The notes under the pieces were generated by a model that saw only the letters and a program-made list of their open reading frames with translations, searched no databases and had not been told where the DNA came from. This document shows, one piece after another, positions 34,416 to 44,599 of a stretch of 64,000 nucleotides of DNA; position 1 is the first letter of the stretch; each line of letters begins with the position of its first letter. The stretch covers positions 124,001 to 188,000 of the forward strand of contig NZ_LGTE01000001.1 in assembly GCF_001263415.1 (NCBI RefSeq), in the 5' to 3' direction. A program made the position numbers and the translations under genes. Source of the stretch: Thermincola ferriacetica (lineage in GTDB: Bacteria; Bacillota; Thermincolia; Thermincolales; Thermincolaceae).

Positions 34416-35660
34416 ATGAAAAACAGCCGGTCAATAGGCCTGCTAATTATAGTTTTTTTGGCCTTATCAGTATTTGTTATCGGTTGTTCAGGTAATACCA
34501 AAGCAACCTCTGCCAAATCGAGCATTGGTGAAAACGAATTTGATCCTGCTGTCTGGGGTAAATATTATCCGCTGCAGTATGAAAGTTACCTGAAAAACAA
34601 CGAAGGCGCCAAAACAGAGTTTGGCGGTTCGGTGAAAGAGTCCAAATTCATTGCCGAGCCGGAAATAGTAGAGCTTTTTAAAGGGTATGGATTTAGCAAG
34701 GAATATAATGAAGACCGCGGGCATACCTACGCTTTAAAGGACCTTTTAAACAGCAAACGGGTTGGCCCCAAGACGCCCGGGTCCTGTTTGTCATGTAAAA
34801 CCCCAACTGCTCCTGTACTTATGCAGCAGATGGGAGCGGCTTATTATACCACCCCGGTAATAGAATTGGCTAAAAAAGCAAAGCATGCTATTGCCTGCGC
34901 TGACTGCCATGACCCTAAAACCATGCAACTCAGGGTAACCAGGCCCGCCTTCATCCAAGCCATGAAGGCCAGGGGAATAGATGTGAACAAGGCTTCGAAA
35001 AAGGAAATGCGCAGCTATGTTTGCGGGCAGTGCCATGTAGAATACTACTTCCAGACGGATACCAAGGAAGTTATATACCCGTGGGCAAACGGTATTGAAC
35101 CGGCCCAAATTGAGGAATATTACGATAAAATAAACTTTTCTGATTGGGAACACCCCGATTCCAAGGCCAAAATGAGAAAAGTCCAGCATCCTGAGTTTGA
35201 AACATGGAGTACCGGTGTGCACGGCTCGGCCGGGGTAAGCTGTTCTGACTGCCACATGCCATACATGGTCAAGGACGGCAAAAAATACTCGTCTCATTGG
35301 TGGACCAGCCCCCTGAAAACTATTGATATATCATGTCAGGTATGCCACCAGCAGGATGCCAAATGGCTTAAAGAACGTGTGCATAATACCCAAATCAGAA
35401 CTTTCAATATGCAGACCAGAGCAGCCAAGACCCTGGTACAGGCTCATGAGGCCATAAAAACGGCTTTTGCTAACCCGAAAGCAGATTTAAACAAACTGAA
35501 AAAAGCCCAGACAATGGTAGTTAAAGCGCAATGGTATTGGGATTGGGTAGCTGCTGAAAACAGCCGCGGTTTCCACAATCCAGTCCAGGCCCTTGATTCT
35601 CTTGGCCAGGCCATAGATTATGCCTACCAGGCCATTGAACTGGCCCGCAGTGCATATTAA
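34416..35660 (+). CDS. nrfA: ammonia-forming cytochrome c nitrite reductase NrfA
   Basis: 414 residues from ATG 34416 (GGGAGGAAGG upstream). Lipoprotein-type signal ending VIGC, so the enzyme is probably anchored outside the cell. The catalytic haem has the lysine-ligated site CLSCK (about 124-128), followed by CADCH (161), CGQCH (203), CSDCH (276) and CQVCH (307): five haems. QCHVEYYF and HGSAGVSCSDCHMP are active-site segments. It reduces nitrite to ammonium with six electrons. Confidence 0.96.
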   Translation: MKNSRSIGLLIIVFLALSVFVIGCSGNTKATSAKSSIGENEFDPAVWGKYYPLQYESYLKNNEGAKTEFGGSVKESKFIAEPEIVELFKGYGFSKEYNEDRGHTYALKDLLNSKRVGPKTPGSCLSCKTPTAPVLMQQMGAAYYTTPVIELAKKAKHAIACADCHDPKTMQLRVTRPAFIQAMKARGIDVNKASKKEMRSYVCGQCHVEYYFQTDTKEVIYPWANGIEPAQIEEYYDKINFSDWEHPDSKAKMRKVQHPEFETWSTGVHGSAGVSCSDCHMPYMVKDGKKYSSHWWTSPLKTIDISCQVCHQQDAKWLKERVHNTQIRTFNMQTRAAKTLVQAHEAIKTAFANPKADLNKLKKAQTMVVKAQWYWDWVAAENSRGFHNPVQALDSLGQAIDYAYQAIELARSAY

Positions 35661-35728
35661 AAACCGGTGGCTGGCAGGTATTCGGTCATAGAGATCAATC
35701 TCCGCAGTATTGCTTTACGCCGCCAGCC

Positions 35729-35953
35729 ATGTACCCATGGCCCAGCCGAAAAACGTCTCAGAATTACTCCTTCGTATTCATGCCTGTAGTCATTGGCGCA
35801 ATCATCCTGGTAGCTATAGCGCTACTGATTCATAACACGGGCGGGCAGAGAAGGTACCCGATGCGCAGAGGTGTTTCCGCAAGGGTTCCTGTTGCAGCAG
35901 AAGTAGGTATAGAAGGCCAGAGTAGATTTAACTTAAAGGAAAAGGATTTATAA
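35729..35953 (+). CDS. possible small single-helix membrane protein
   Basis: 74 residues with one hydrophobic segment (about 18-39) and a basic, Arg-rich region after it. No ribosome site precedes ATG 35729 and no family is recognised. The start of the segment, ATG 35780, is also without a site. It may be a chance frame between nrfA and the terminator at 35976; listed for completeness. Confidence 0.35.
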   Translation: MYPWPSRKTSQNYSFVFMPVVIGAIILVAIALLIHNTGGQRRYPMRRGVSARVPVAAEVGIEGQSRFNLKEKDL

Positions 35954-35975
35954 AAAATGACATAAAGAGGAAACG

Positions 35976-36007
35976 GGCCGACAGAAGAAAATGTCGGCCA
36001 ATTTTTT
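35976..36007 (+). terminator. terminator downstream of nrfA
   Basis: GGCCGACA (35976-35983) pairs perfectly with TGTCGGCC (35992-35999) and runs into ATTTTTTC. Confidence 0.88.
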
Positions 36008-36035
36008 CGACGCCTGTAGCCCAAAGCAGTTTTAT

Positions 36036-37256
<1,221 letters not shown>

Positions 37257-37326
37257 AATCTTTAGAGGTTTTTTCCGCTTTTAAGCAGAATAAAGAGTTG
37301 AGACGAAAAACTAGGGAGGCGTGTAA

Positions 37327-37599
37327 ATGAAAGATTTTGGACCAATACTTTATCTTATAGCCCTGTTAGCTATTTTTTATTTTATGATTATCAGACCCCA
37401 GCAACAGAGACAGAAAAAACACCAGCAGTTAATCAACAGCCTGCAGGAAAATACGGAGGTAACTACAATAGGCGGTATTCTGGGTACAATTGTTAAAGTA
37501 AAGGACAAGACCGTGATTTTAAAAATTGCTGATAACGTAAAAATAGAAATTCTAAAAACAGCCATTGCCTACCGCAATGACAAGGAAGAAAAGAAATAA
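37327..37599 (+). CDS. yajC: preprotein translocase subunit YajC
   Basis: 90 residues. One N-terminal membrane helix (about 5-22) is followed by the signature FYFMIIRPQQQRQKKHQQLI and a small cytoplasmic domain. It accompanies SecDF. GGGAGGCG lies before ATG 37327. Confidence 0.95.
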   Translation: MKDFGPILYLIALLAIFYFMIIRPQQQRQKKHQQLINSLQENTEVTTIGGILGTIVKVKDKTVILKIADNVKIEILKTAIAYRNDKEEKK

Positions 37600-37637
37600 A
37601 ACAGTTGGCGTCGGGTCATGCCCGGGCCAACTGTTTT
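37599..37637 (+). terminator. terminator after yajC
   Basis: AAAACAGTTGG (37599-37609) pairs with CCAACTGTTTT (37627-37637), with an internal CGGG/CCCG stem. The T-run is part of the stem. Confidence 0.75.
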
Positions 37638-37699
37638 CGAATGTAAGGAGTATGCAAAGTATAGAATAAGATATATTCATTTGAAAAGGAGGACCGGGT

Positions 37700-38359
37700 T
37701 TGATTACACTTGCAGACGTAAAAAAGGATCCAGTGGTGGATACTTTTATCCGCAAGGGAAATGAATATTTAGGTGTCATGGGCTTTACGGAACATGGTTA
37801 CAGGCATATTAATCTGATATCCAGCATTGCCCGGCATGTGCTGGAAAAACTAAATTATTCAAAGCGGGAAGCTGAATTAGCCGCGATAGCAGGTTACATG
37901 CATGATCTGGGGAATGTTATCAGCCGGTATGACCACGGGCAGTCAGGCGCCACCATAGCTTTTTATGTTTTAACCAGGATGGGCATGCCTCCCGATGAAG
38001 TAGCCACGATAATTTCTGCCATTGGCAACCACGAGGAAGAATATGGCCATCCCGTCAACAGCGTTGCGGCAGCCCTGATTCTGGCTGATAAGTCCGACGT
38101 GCATCGTTCCAGGGTAAGGAACCAGGACTTTGCCACTTTTGATATCCACGACCGGGTAAACTATGCGGTAGAGCATTCTTTTTTAAGGGTAAACACTGAA
38201 AAGCGGACAATTACCATGGAACTGACCATTGACATAGATATTGTACCTATCATGGAATATTTTGAAATATTTTTAAGCCGGATGATATTGTGCCGCAGGG
38301 CAGCGGATTTTCTGAATGCGAGTTTCGAGTTGGAGATTAACGGGGCCCGTTTGTTATAG
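37700..38359 (+). CDS. HD-domain phosphohydrolase
   Basis: 219 residues from TTG 37700, preceded by AAAGGAGGAC. The HD metal site is visible: H near HGYRHINLIS, YMHDLGNVI (HD pair), and H-x-D in AIGNHEEEYGHP. It belongs to the HD-GYP/KD-type phosphohydrolases, substrate unknown (nucleotides or cyclic dinucleotides are possible). It stands between yajC and secD, where such a gene is often found in this group. Confidence 0.88.
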   Translation: MITLADVKKDPVVDTFIRKGNEYLGVMGFTEHGYRHINLISSIARHVLEKLNYSKREAELAAIAGYMHDLGNVISRYDHGQSGATIAFYVLTRMGMPPDEVATIISAIGNHEEEYGHPVNSVAAALILADKSDVHRSRVRNQDFATFDIHDRVNYAVEHSFLRVNTEKRTITMELTIDIDIVPIMEYFEIFLSRMILCRRAADFLNASFELEINGARLL

Positions 38360-38364
38360 ATTCA

Positions 38365-38393
38365 TTGACACATCTAATGAGCAGTTATATAAT
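38365..38393 (+). promoter_or_regulatory. exact-consensus sigma-A promoter for secDF
   Basis: TTGACA (38365-38370), 17 bases, TATAAT (38388-38393): both hexamers match consensus at every base. It lies 6 bases after the HD-gene stop. Confidence 0.9.
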
Positions 38394-38424
38394 AGACCCT
38401 AGGGGTTTTCTGCCTCTGGGGTCT
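38394..38424 (+). other. palindrome/hairpin at the secDF transcription start
   Basis: AGACCC-AGGGG pairs with CCTCT-GGGTCT around TTTTCTG, 11 bp with two bulges, immediately after the -10. It covers the predicted start point (about 38400), so it may be an operator or a 5' structure, or a terminator of the preceding HD gene (TTTATAT follows). Confidence 0.55.
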
Positions 38425-38478
38425 TTATATATGGTTTCCGTAATTTGTAAAAGGAGCCAAAGCGAGGGAGGTTAAACA

Positions 38479-39717
38479 ATGCGAACCAAAAGTCTCATAT
38501 CCCTGTTGTTAACGATTGCACTCATAGCTGTTTCAGGGTACCTATTAATTCATTTTAAAGTTTTCCAAAAGCACATTAATCTCGGACTTGACCTGCAAGG
38601 TGGTCTTCATGTGGTAATGGAGGCTGTTGACACTCCGGAGGCTCCGGTTACTGATGACTCCCTTGACAGGGTGAAGGCTGTCATTGAACGACGGGTTAAT
38701 GAAACAGGGGTCAAAGAACCCATCATACAAAGAGAAGGAAAAAGAAGACTTATTGTGGAATTGGCCGGTATTAAAAACCCAGATGCGGCTATTGATTTAA
38801 TCGGTAAAACAGCGGTTTTGCAGTTTAAAACATCCGACGGTAAGGTGGTAGTATCCGGCAGTGATCTGAAGGATGCTCAGGCGGCAAAAAACCCTACTAC
38901 GGGAGAAATTTATGTAGCATTGGAATTTAACAAGGAAGGTACCAAAAAATTTGCCGACGTAACATCTGAACTGGTACAAAAATACAGTGAGAGCGACCCA
39001 AGGAGAAGAATCGGCATTTACCTTGACCAGCAACAACTGCAAAATCCTGTGGTCAGGGAGCCCATTCCTAATGGACGAGCCCAGATAAACGGCTATAACA
39101 CACTGGAAGAAGCAGCCAAAATGGCAGTTCTCCTTCGCTCGGGTGCGCTTCCTGTGAAGATGGAAAAAGTTTATACCCAAACCGTTGGTCCTACCCTGGG
39201 CGCCGATTCCTTGGCTAAGTCCACTAAGGCCGGTATTGTTGGTATTATCGCCATTTTAATCTTTATGATTGCCTATTACCGGATACCGGGTCTGATTGCT
39301 AATGTGGCTCTTGCCGCTTATGCCTTGATAGTGTTAGGTCTTTTTGCTGCGTTGCAGGCTACCCTGACGCTGCCCGGCATTGCCGGATTCCTCTTGTCAA
39401 TAGGGATGGCCGTAGATGCTAACATCATTATATTTGAACGGGTTAAAGAAGAGCTGCGGGAAGGCAACTCCCTGCGCCGGTCTATTGAATCCGGGTTTTC
39501 CAGGGCCTTCTGGACCGTATTCGATTCCAACGTAACTACGCTGATTGCCGCGGCTATCCTGTATTATTTCGGTACAGGCGCTATTCGCGGGTTTGCCATA
39601 ACGTTAAGCATCGGTATTTTGGCGAGTATGTTTACGGCAATTACCCTGACCCGGTTCATGCTAAGAAACCTGGCCGATTCGAAACTCATAACCAACAAGA
39701 AATTATACGGTGCGTAG
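38479..39717 (+). CDS. secD: protein translocase subunit SecD
   Basis: 412 residues, short Gram-positive form. N-terminal helix, then LGLDLQGGLHVVMEA and the periplasmic P1 domain, followed by five helices ending with FAITLSIGILASMFTAITLTR. SecD and SecF use the proton gradient to pull proteins across the membrane. GGGAGG precedes ATG 38479. Stop is 12 bp before secF. Confidence 0.96.
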   Translation: MRTKSLISLLLTIALIAVSGYLLIHFKVFQKHINLGLDLQGGLHVVMEAVDTPEAPVTDDSLDRVKAVIERRVNETGVKEPIIQREGKRRLIVELAGIKNPDAAIDLIGKTAVLQFKTSDGKVVVSGSDLKDAQAAKNPTTGEIYVALEFNKEGTKKFADVTSELVQKYSESDPRRRIGIYLDQQQLQNPVVREPIPNGRAQINGYNTLEEAAKMAVLLRSGALPVKMEKVYTQTVGPTLGADSLAKSTKAGIVGIIAILIFMIAYYRIPGLIANVALAAYALIVLGLFAALQATLTLPGIAGFLLSIGMAVDANIIIFERVKEELREGNSLRRSIESGFSRAFWTVFDSNVTTLIAAAILYYFGTGAIRGFAITLSIGILASMFTAITLTRFMLRNLADSKLITNKKLYGA

Positions 39718-39729
39718 GGGGTGGCTCGG

Positions 39730-40632
39730 ATGACACTGGATATTATCGGAAAAAGGAAAATCTGGTTCGCGATTTCATTAATTATTATATTGGCCGGTAT
39801 TGCTTCAATGATCATCAAGACCTTTACTCTTGGAGCGCCCCTTAACCTGGGAATAGACTTTACCGGTGGCAACATTATTACTGTTTCCTTTACTAAAAAC
39901 GTTTCTGTCTCCGATGTGAGACAGGCACTGGACAAACTAGACCTGGGTAACAGTGTTATTCAAAAGACGGCAACAGGGGAATTTATCATCAGGACTAAAC
40001 CCTTGACCGACAAGGAATATAAACAGGTTCTGGATGCCTTCAAAAACGATGTGGCGCCTTATCAGGAAGGTAAACTGAGCCGCAATGAAGTGAAGCCTGT
40101 CATAGGAAAAGAACTGACTTTAAATGCTATTTGGGCTTTAGCTATTGCTTCGGTATTAATGGTGATTTACATCACTTTTCGGTTTGAATTTAAATTTGGT
40201 ATTGCGGCTATTATAGCTTTGTTACATGACGTTTTTGTAACTATGGGTATCTTCTCCATCTTCTGGTGGGAAGTAGACAGCGCTTTTGTTGCCGCTATTC
40301 TGACCATCATTGGTTATTCCATCAATGATACCATCGTTATTTTTGACCGGATCAGGGAAAACCTGCACCGTAAGAAAAAGGACGAGAACTTTGAGGAACT
40401 GGTCAACAAAAGTATCATGCAGACCATGGCCAGGTCTATCAATACCGTTCTCACCGTTATTATCGTCCTGGTTGCTCTGTTGATTTTCGGAGGTTCTACA
40501 ATCCGTTACTTCACGCTGGCTATGCTCATTGGTGTCATTAGTGGGGCCTATTCCTCAATATTTAACGCCAGCCCGTTATGGGTGGAATTTAAGTATTGGG
40601 AACAACGCCGGCGTAAATTGGCCAAGACCTAA
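39730..40632 (+). CDS. secF: protein translocase subunit SecF
   Basis: 300 residues from ATG 39730 (GGGGG 8 bases upstream); GTG 39721 would give 3 more. Conserved LGIDFTGGNIITV at the start of the periplasmic loop, then five helices with IGYSINDTIVIFDRIRENL. Partner of SecD in the same transcript, ended by a terminator at 40648. Confidence 0.96.
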   Translation: MTLDIIGKRKIWFAISLIIILAGIASMIIKTFTLGAPLNLGIDFTGGNIITVSFTKNVSVSDVRQALDKLDLGNSVIQKTATGEFIIRTKPLTDKEYKQVLDAFKNDVAPYQEGKLSRNEVKPVIGKELTLNAIWALAIASVLMVIYITFRFEFKFGIAAIIALLHDVFVTMGIFSIFWWEVDSAFVAAILTIIGYSINDTIVIFDRIRENLHRKKKDENFEELVNKSIMQTMARSINTVLTVIIVLVALLIFGGSTIRYFTLAMLIGVISGAYSSIFNASPLWVEFKYWEQRRRKLAKT

Positions 40633-40647
40633 AGCAAATCTAATAAT

Positions 40648-40695
40648 GGCCCGACCGCACTGACCGTTAACCGGTCACGAGCGGCTGGGCTTTTT
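40648..40695 (+). terminator. terminator of secDF
   Basis: GGCCCGACCGC pairs with GCGGCTGGGCT (outer stem), with TGACCG/CGGTCA inside, then TTTTT. Confidence 0.88.
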
Positions 40696-40772
40696 GTTTA
40701 ACAAAAAAGGAATAACTAACCGGAAGTCGAAATCATTATAATGGAGTGTTTTTCCAAGAGAATAGCCTTTAC

Positions 40773-40796
40773 GCTTCGCGCCGGCGAAGCATTTTT
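40773..40796 (+). terminator. hairpin upstream of recJ-recQ
   Basis: GCTTCGC (40773-40779) pairs with GCGAAGC (40784-40790), followed by ATTTTT. It lies 33 bases before the fusion gene and may attenuate its expression. The same stem sequence is used in the terminator at 53742-53769. Confidence 0.65.
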
Positions 40797-40828
40797 CTTA
40801 AGTCGATAGGTGAAATTGGGGAGGAAAA

Positions 40829-43800
40829 ATGGAGCATTATAAAACGATCTGGTCTTTTCACAATAACAACACTTTTATCCAGGAACTTTTGGCCCGCCGG
40901 TTAGGTATTTCTAAAATAACGGCCCAAATTTTAGCTAACAGGGGCATCTGTTCTGTTGAGGAAGCCCGGACTTTCCTTTTCGGTTCTCTGGAAGACCTGT
41001 ACGACCCCTTGCAGATGCACGGCATGGAGGAGGCAGTACAGCGAATAAAGCAGGCTATCAAAGAAAATCAGCGTATTTTGGTGTATGGTGACTACGATGT
41101 GGACGGCATAACCAGTACGGTATTACTGCTTGACACTCTTGAATTTCTGGGCGCTGCTTGTGACTTTTACATACCGCACCGGCTGACAGAAGGCTACGGG
41201 TTAAATATAAATAGCCTGAAAACGATTAAGGAACAAGGTTTCAATTTAGTTATTACTGTTGATTGTGGAATATCTTCCGCTGATGAAGTGTCCTGGGCCC
41301 GGGACAACGGATTGGAGATTATTATTACTGACCACCATGAGCCGCCGGAACATATCCCGCAGGCTTATGCCGTGATCAACCCCAAACAGGCCTGGTGTAC
41401 ATACCCTTTTAAAGAATTGGCCGGCGTGGGCGTGGCCTTTAAACTTGCCCAGGCGCTTTTACGGGCCCATGAAAAAGAATACTTGGCCCCCAAATTGCTG
41501 GACCTTGTAGCTTTAGGCACGGTAGCTGATATGGTTCCGCTAGTCGGGGAAAACAGGATTACTACTAAGCAGGGTCTGCAATTAATTAATGCCGGCCATC
41601 GGGAAGGACTGGCAGCCCTGATTGAGGTGGCCGGTCTGGCGGACCAAAGCATTGATTCTGAGCAGATTTCCTTTGCTCTTGCGCCCAGGCTAAATGCCGT
41701 GGGCAGAATTGACCATGCAGCTAAAGGTGTAAGGTTACTGCGGGAAAAAAACAGGGAAAAGGCTGTCAGTATCGCCAAAGCGCTGGACAGGGCCAACAAG
41801 GAAAGACAGGCCATTGAAAATCTTATTTTTACGGAGGCTGTGGAAATTATCGAAAGTAATAGTCTTTTAGACAACAAAGCGTTTGTTTTGGCTCGGCCTG
41901 ACTGGCACCTGGGAATAGTCGGGATTGTTGCTTCCAAATTGGTTAACAGGTACTGTCGGCCGGTGATTTTGTTGTCTGTGAACGGCGAGGTTGCTAAAGG
42001 TTCAGCCAGAAGCATACCGGGCTTCAACTTGTTTGCGGCCCTGCAGTCGTGCGAGGCGTTTTTAAAGAAATATGGAGGCCACAGCCAAGCTGCCGGTTTA
42101 ACTTTGAACGTTGATGATATTTCTGCTTTTACCGCTGCTTTCAATGAAATTGTAGATCAACAGATTACTGCAGAGCATATGGCCGAAACGCTCCCAATTG
42201 ATGGAGAAATCTCTTTCAAGGATGTGACCTTTGATTTATATAACCAACTGGTGGCGTTGGAACCTTTCGGGTTTGGCAACCCGACGCCGCTCTTTGCTTG
42301 CCGTCAGGCGGATATTATTGATTGTCGGAAGGTCGGTAGCGATGGTAAGCACCTGAAAATGAAAATAATGAACGAAAAGCTGCTGATGGAAGCTATTGGT
42401 TTTAATTTATCGGCATGCAAAAATTCAATAAATTTCGCAGACAAAATAGATATAGTTTTTGAACTGAAGAAAAATGACTGGAACGGCAGGTCCAACCTGC
42501 AGTTAAACGTCAGGGCCATAAAACAGGCAGGTTCTCCCGACAATCCTTTTAGAGCCAGCTCCCCATCCGCAGAACAGGAGACGCCGAAAAGCTTTCTTGA
42601 CGAGCTGTTTGACCATGCGGCAGAGTACCTTGTTGACGACTACTACCGCAATATTGGTGAAAAGGAAGAGTTTTATACTAAAGTTGTCGGTGTTAGTTTT
42701 GATAATAGGCAGGAAATTGTGGCCAGGCTGAGAGAAGGAGAAAAATTGTTCCTGGTCCGGGAACACAATAACCCGCATGACCCAAATGCAGTGCGGGTTG
42801 AAAACAGGAGCGGGGAACAGGTAGGATATCTCAATGCCCGTTTAGCCAAACATTTTGCGCCGTTGCTGGATAAAGGGGAACAATACCTGACCCTGGTTTC
42901 CAATGTAACCGGCGGACAGGATAAAAACTACGGGCTGAATATTATTATTCAAAAGGTTCAGGATAAATCTTTTGCTGAGAAACGGGCTATTCTTGCAGAC
43001 ATCAGGAAACGCCTAAAATCCTTGGACGAAAAAAAATTGTTGGAAGCTGTCCGGGGAGCACTCCTGGGGCCTTACCCCTATCGGGAGTCGCAGCTTGCGG
43101 CTTTGCAGAGCCTTTTGGAAGGTAACAATACCTTGGCTATTTTTGGAACGGGCAGAGGTAAATCCGCTGTCTTTCAATCCATGGCTGTGTATAAAGCTAT
43201 TAAAGAAGATGCTCTGACTATCATAGTTTATCCTCTGCGCGCTCTGGTTAATGACCAATATGAAGCCATGTTAAACAAACTTTCAGCGCTGGGCATGCGC
43301 ATTTATAAGGGCAACGGCACCCTCAGCGCCGGCGAAAGGGCGATGCTTTTTGCCGTATTGGAGGCCGGTGATATAGATATTTTGTTAACTACGCCTGAGT
43401 TTTTGTCTTTCCACATGGAAAAAATCTTGGCCATGCCCAAAAAAATAGGACTGTTTGTGGTGGACGAAAGCCATCATATCAGCATGTCTTCGTTGTCCCA
43501 CCGGCCTGCATACAAACGTATTTCCCATATAGCGGAAGGCCTGGGCCGGCCTCTTACTCTTGCCGTTACCGCAACAGCCAACGATGAAGTTGCGCAGGAA
43601 ATAATTGCTGTGCTGGCAATTAACCAAGTGGTCATCGACCCATATGTGAGGAAAAACTTACAGTTAATAGATAAACGAGGGATTGAGGATAAAAGCGCTT
43701 ATATTAAACAGGTGCTGGCCACCGGCGGAAAAACGATTATCTATGTTAACAGCCGTCTGAAAGCTGTTGAACTGGCCCTGATGCTAAGGGAAGCTAATCC

Positions 43801-44530
43801 TCATCTAGCCGATAAAATTGCCTATTACCATGCCGGACTGAAGAATGAGCACCGGCATACAATTGAAAAAATGTTTAAGGAAGGCGAGCTTCTGGCTATT
43901 GTGGCAACTTCTGCCTTTGGTGAAGGAATTGACATCCCTGATGTACGGCATGTAGTATTGTACCACCTGAATTTCAATTTTACCGAGTTTAACCAGCAGA
44001 GCGGCCGGGCCGGTCGCGACGGGGGTACAAGCCATATTCACCTCCTTTGTGGGCCAAAGGATATCAGGATTAACGAATTTATCCTGGAATTGGCGGCGCC
44101 GGGGCGGGATTTTCTGGCTGCGCTTTATACAGCGCTGCAGCAGTTGAAAAATGATTGGGGAGAAATCAGGTTAACCAACAAAGAAATTGCTCACAAAATG
44201 GAAAAGGCGGGGATGCGCCTGGCCAAGGACAGTTCTGTATCCTGCGGTCTGGGCATACTGGAAGAATTAGGACTTATACGCCGGGAATCGGTCGGAAGAG
44301 AAAGGCAAATATTTGTCAACCCGCCGCCGGGAAATAAAATAAACCTGGAGAACTCGTTGCGATTTCTTGAGGGACAGGAAGAGAAAGCGGCTTTTCAGGA
44401 ATTTCAGCAGGCGTTTTTTGACGCTTCATCAGAAGAACTGCTCAATCAGGTAAACCGGGCGATTTTTCCGAGTAAATATGCAACAAATTCCGGAATTGAA
44501 GGGCAGATGCTCAATAGCACATTGGGATAA
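40829..44530 (+). CDS. RecJ-HIRAN-RecQ-like fusion (exonuclease plus helicase)
   Basis: 1233 residues, one uninterrupted frame, GGGGAGG before ATG 40829. Residues 1-570 form a complete single-strand-specific exonuclease RecJ: DYDVDG (about 88), DHHEPP (about 168), the GGHSQAAG motif and the C-terminal OB fold. About 614-700 form a HIRAN domain (GVSFDNRQEIVARL, NPHDPNAVRVENRSGEQVGYL). About 750-1233 form a RecQ-like superfamily 2 helicase: GTGRGKS (773), DESHH (877), motif VI QQSGRAGRDGG (about 1055). No separate recJ or recQ is nearby. RecQ and RecJ act together in end resection in other bacteria; here they are one protein. The zinc and HRDC parts of RecQ were not seen. Confidence 0.85.
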   Translation: MEHYKTIWSFHNNNTFIQELLARRLGISKITAQILANRGICSVEEARTFLFGSLEDLYDPLQMHGMEEAVQRIKQAIKENQRILVYGDYDVDGITSTVLLLDTLEFLGAACDFYIPHRLTEGYGLNINSLKTIKEQGFNLVITVDCGISSADEVSWARDNGLEIIITDHHEPPEHIPQAYAVINPKQAWCTYPFKELAGVGVAFKLAQALLRAHEKEYLAPKLLDLVALGTVADMVPLVGENRITTKQGLQLINAGHREGLAALIEVAGLADQSIDSEQISFALAPRLNAVGRIDHAAKGVRLLREKNREKAVSIAKALDRANKERQAIENLIFTEAVEIIESNSLLDNKAFVLARPDWHLGIVGIVASKLVNRYCRPVILLSVNGEVAKGSARSIPGFNLFAALQSCEAFLKKYGGHSQAAGLTLNVDDISAFTAAFNEIVDQQITAEHMAETLPIDGEISFKDVTFDLYNQLVALEPFGFGNPTPLFACRQADIIDCRKVGSDGKHLKMKIMNEKLLMEAIGFNLSACKNSINFADKIDIVFELKKNDWNGRSNLQLNVRAIKQAGSPDNPFRASSPSAEQETPKSFLDELFDHAAEYLVDDYYRNIGEKEEFYTKVVGVSFDNRQEIVARLREGEKLFLVREHNNPHDPNAVRVENRSGEQVGYLNARLAKHFAPLLDKGEQYLTLVSNVTGGQDKNYGLNIIIQKVQDKSFAEKRAILADIRKRLKSLDEKKLLEAVRGALLGPYPYRESQLAALQSLLEGNNTLAIFGTGRGKSAVFQSMAVYKAIKEDALTIIVYPLRALVNDQYEAMLNKLSALGMRIYKGNGTLSAGERAMLFAVLEAGDIDILLTTPEFLSFHMEKILAMPKKIGLFVVDESHHISMSSLSHRPAYKRISHIAEGLGRPLTLAVTATANDEVAQEIIAVLAINQVVIDPYVRKNLQLIDKRGIEDKSAYIKQVLATGGKTIIYVNSRLKAVELALMLREANPHLADKIAYYHAGLKNEHRHTIEKMFKEGELLAIVATSAFGEGIDIPDVRHVVLYHLNFNFTEFNQQSGRAGRDGGTSHIHLLCGPKDIRINEFILELAAPGRDFLAALYTALQQLKNDWGEIRLTNKEIAHKMEKAGMRLAKDSSVSCGLGILEELGLIRRESVGRERQIFVNPPPGNKINLENSLRFLEGQEEKAAFQEFQQAFFDASSEELLNQVNRAIFPSKYATNSGIEGQMLNSTLG

Positions 44531-44599
44531 ATTTATGTTATAATAAATAATTAGGTAATCACGGCGAAAAGTGAACTCTCAGACGGAGATGATGGCTTT

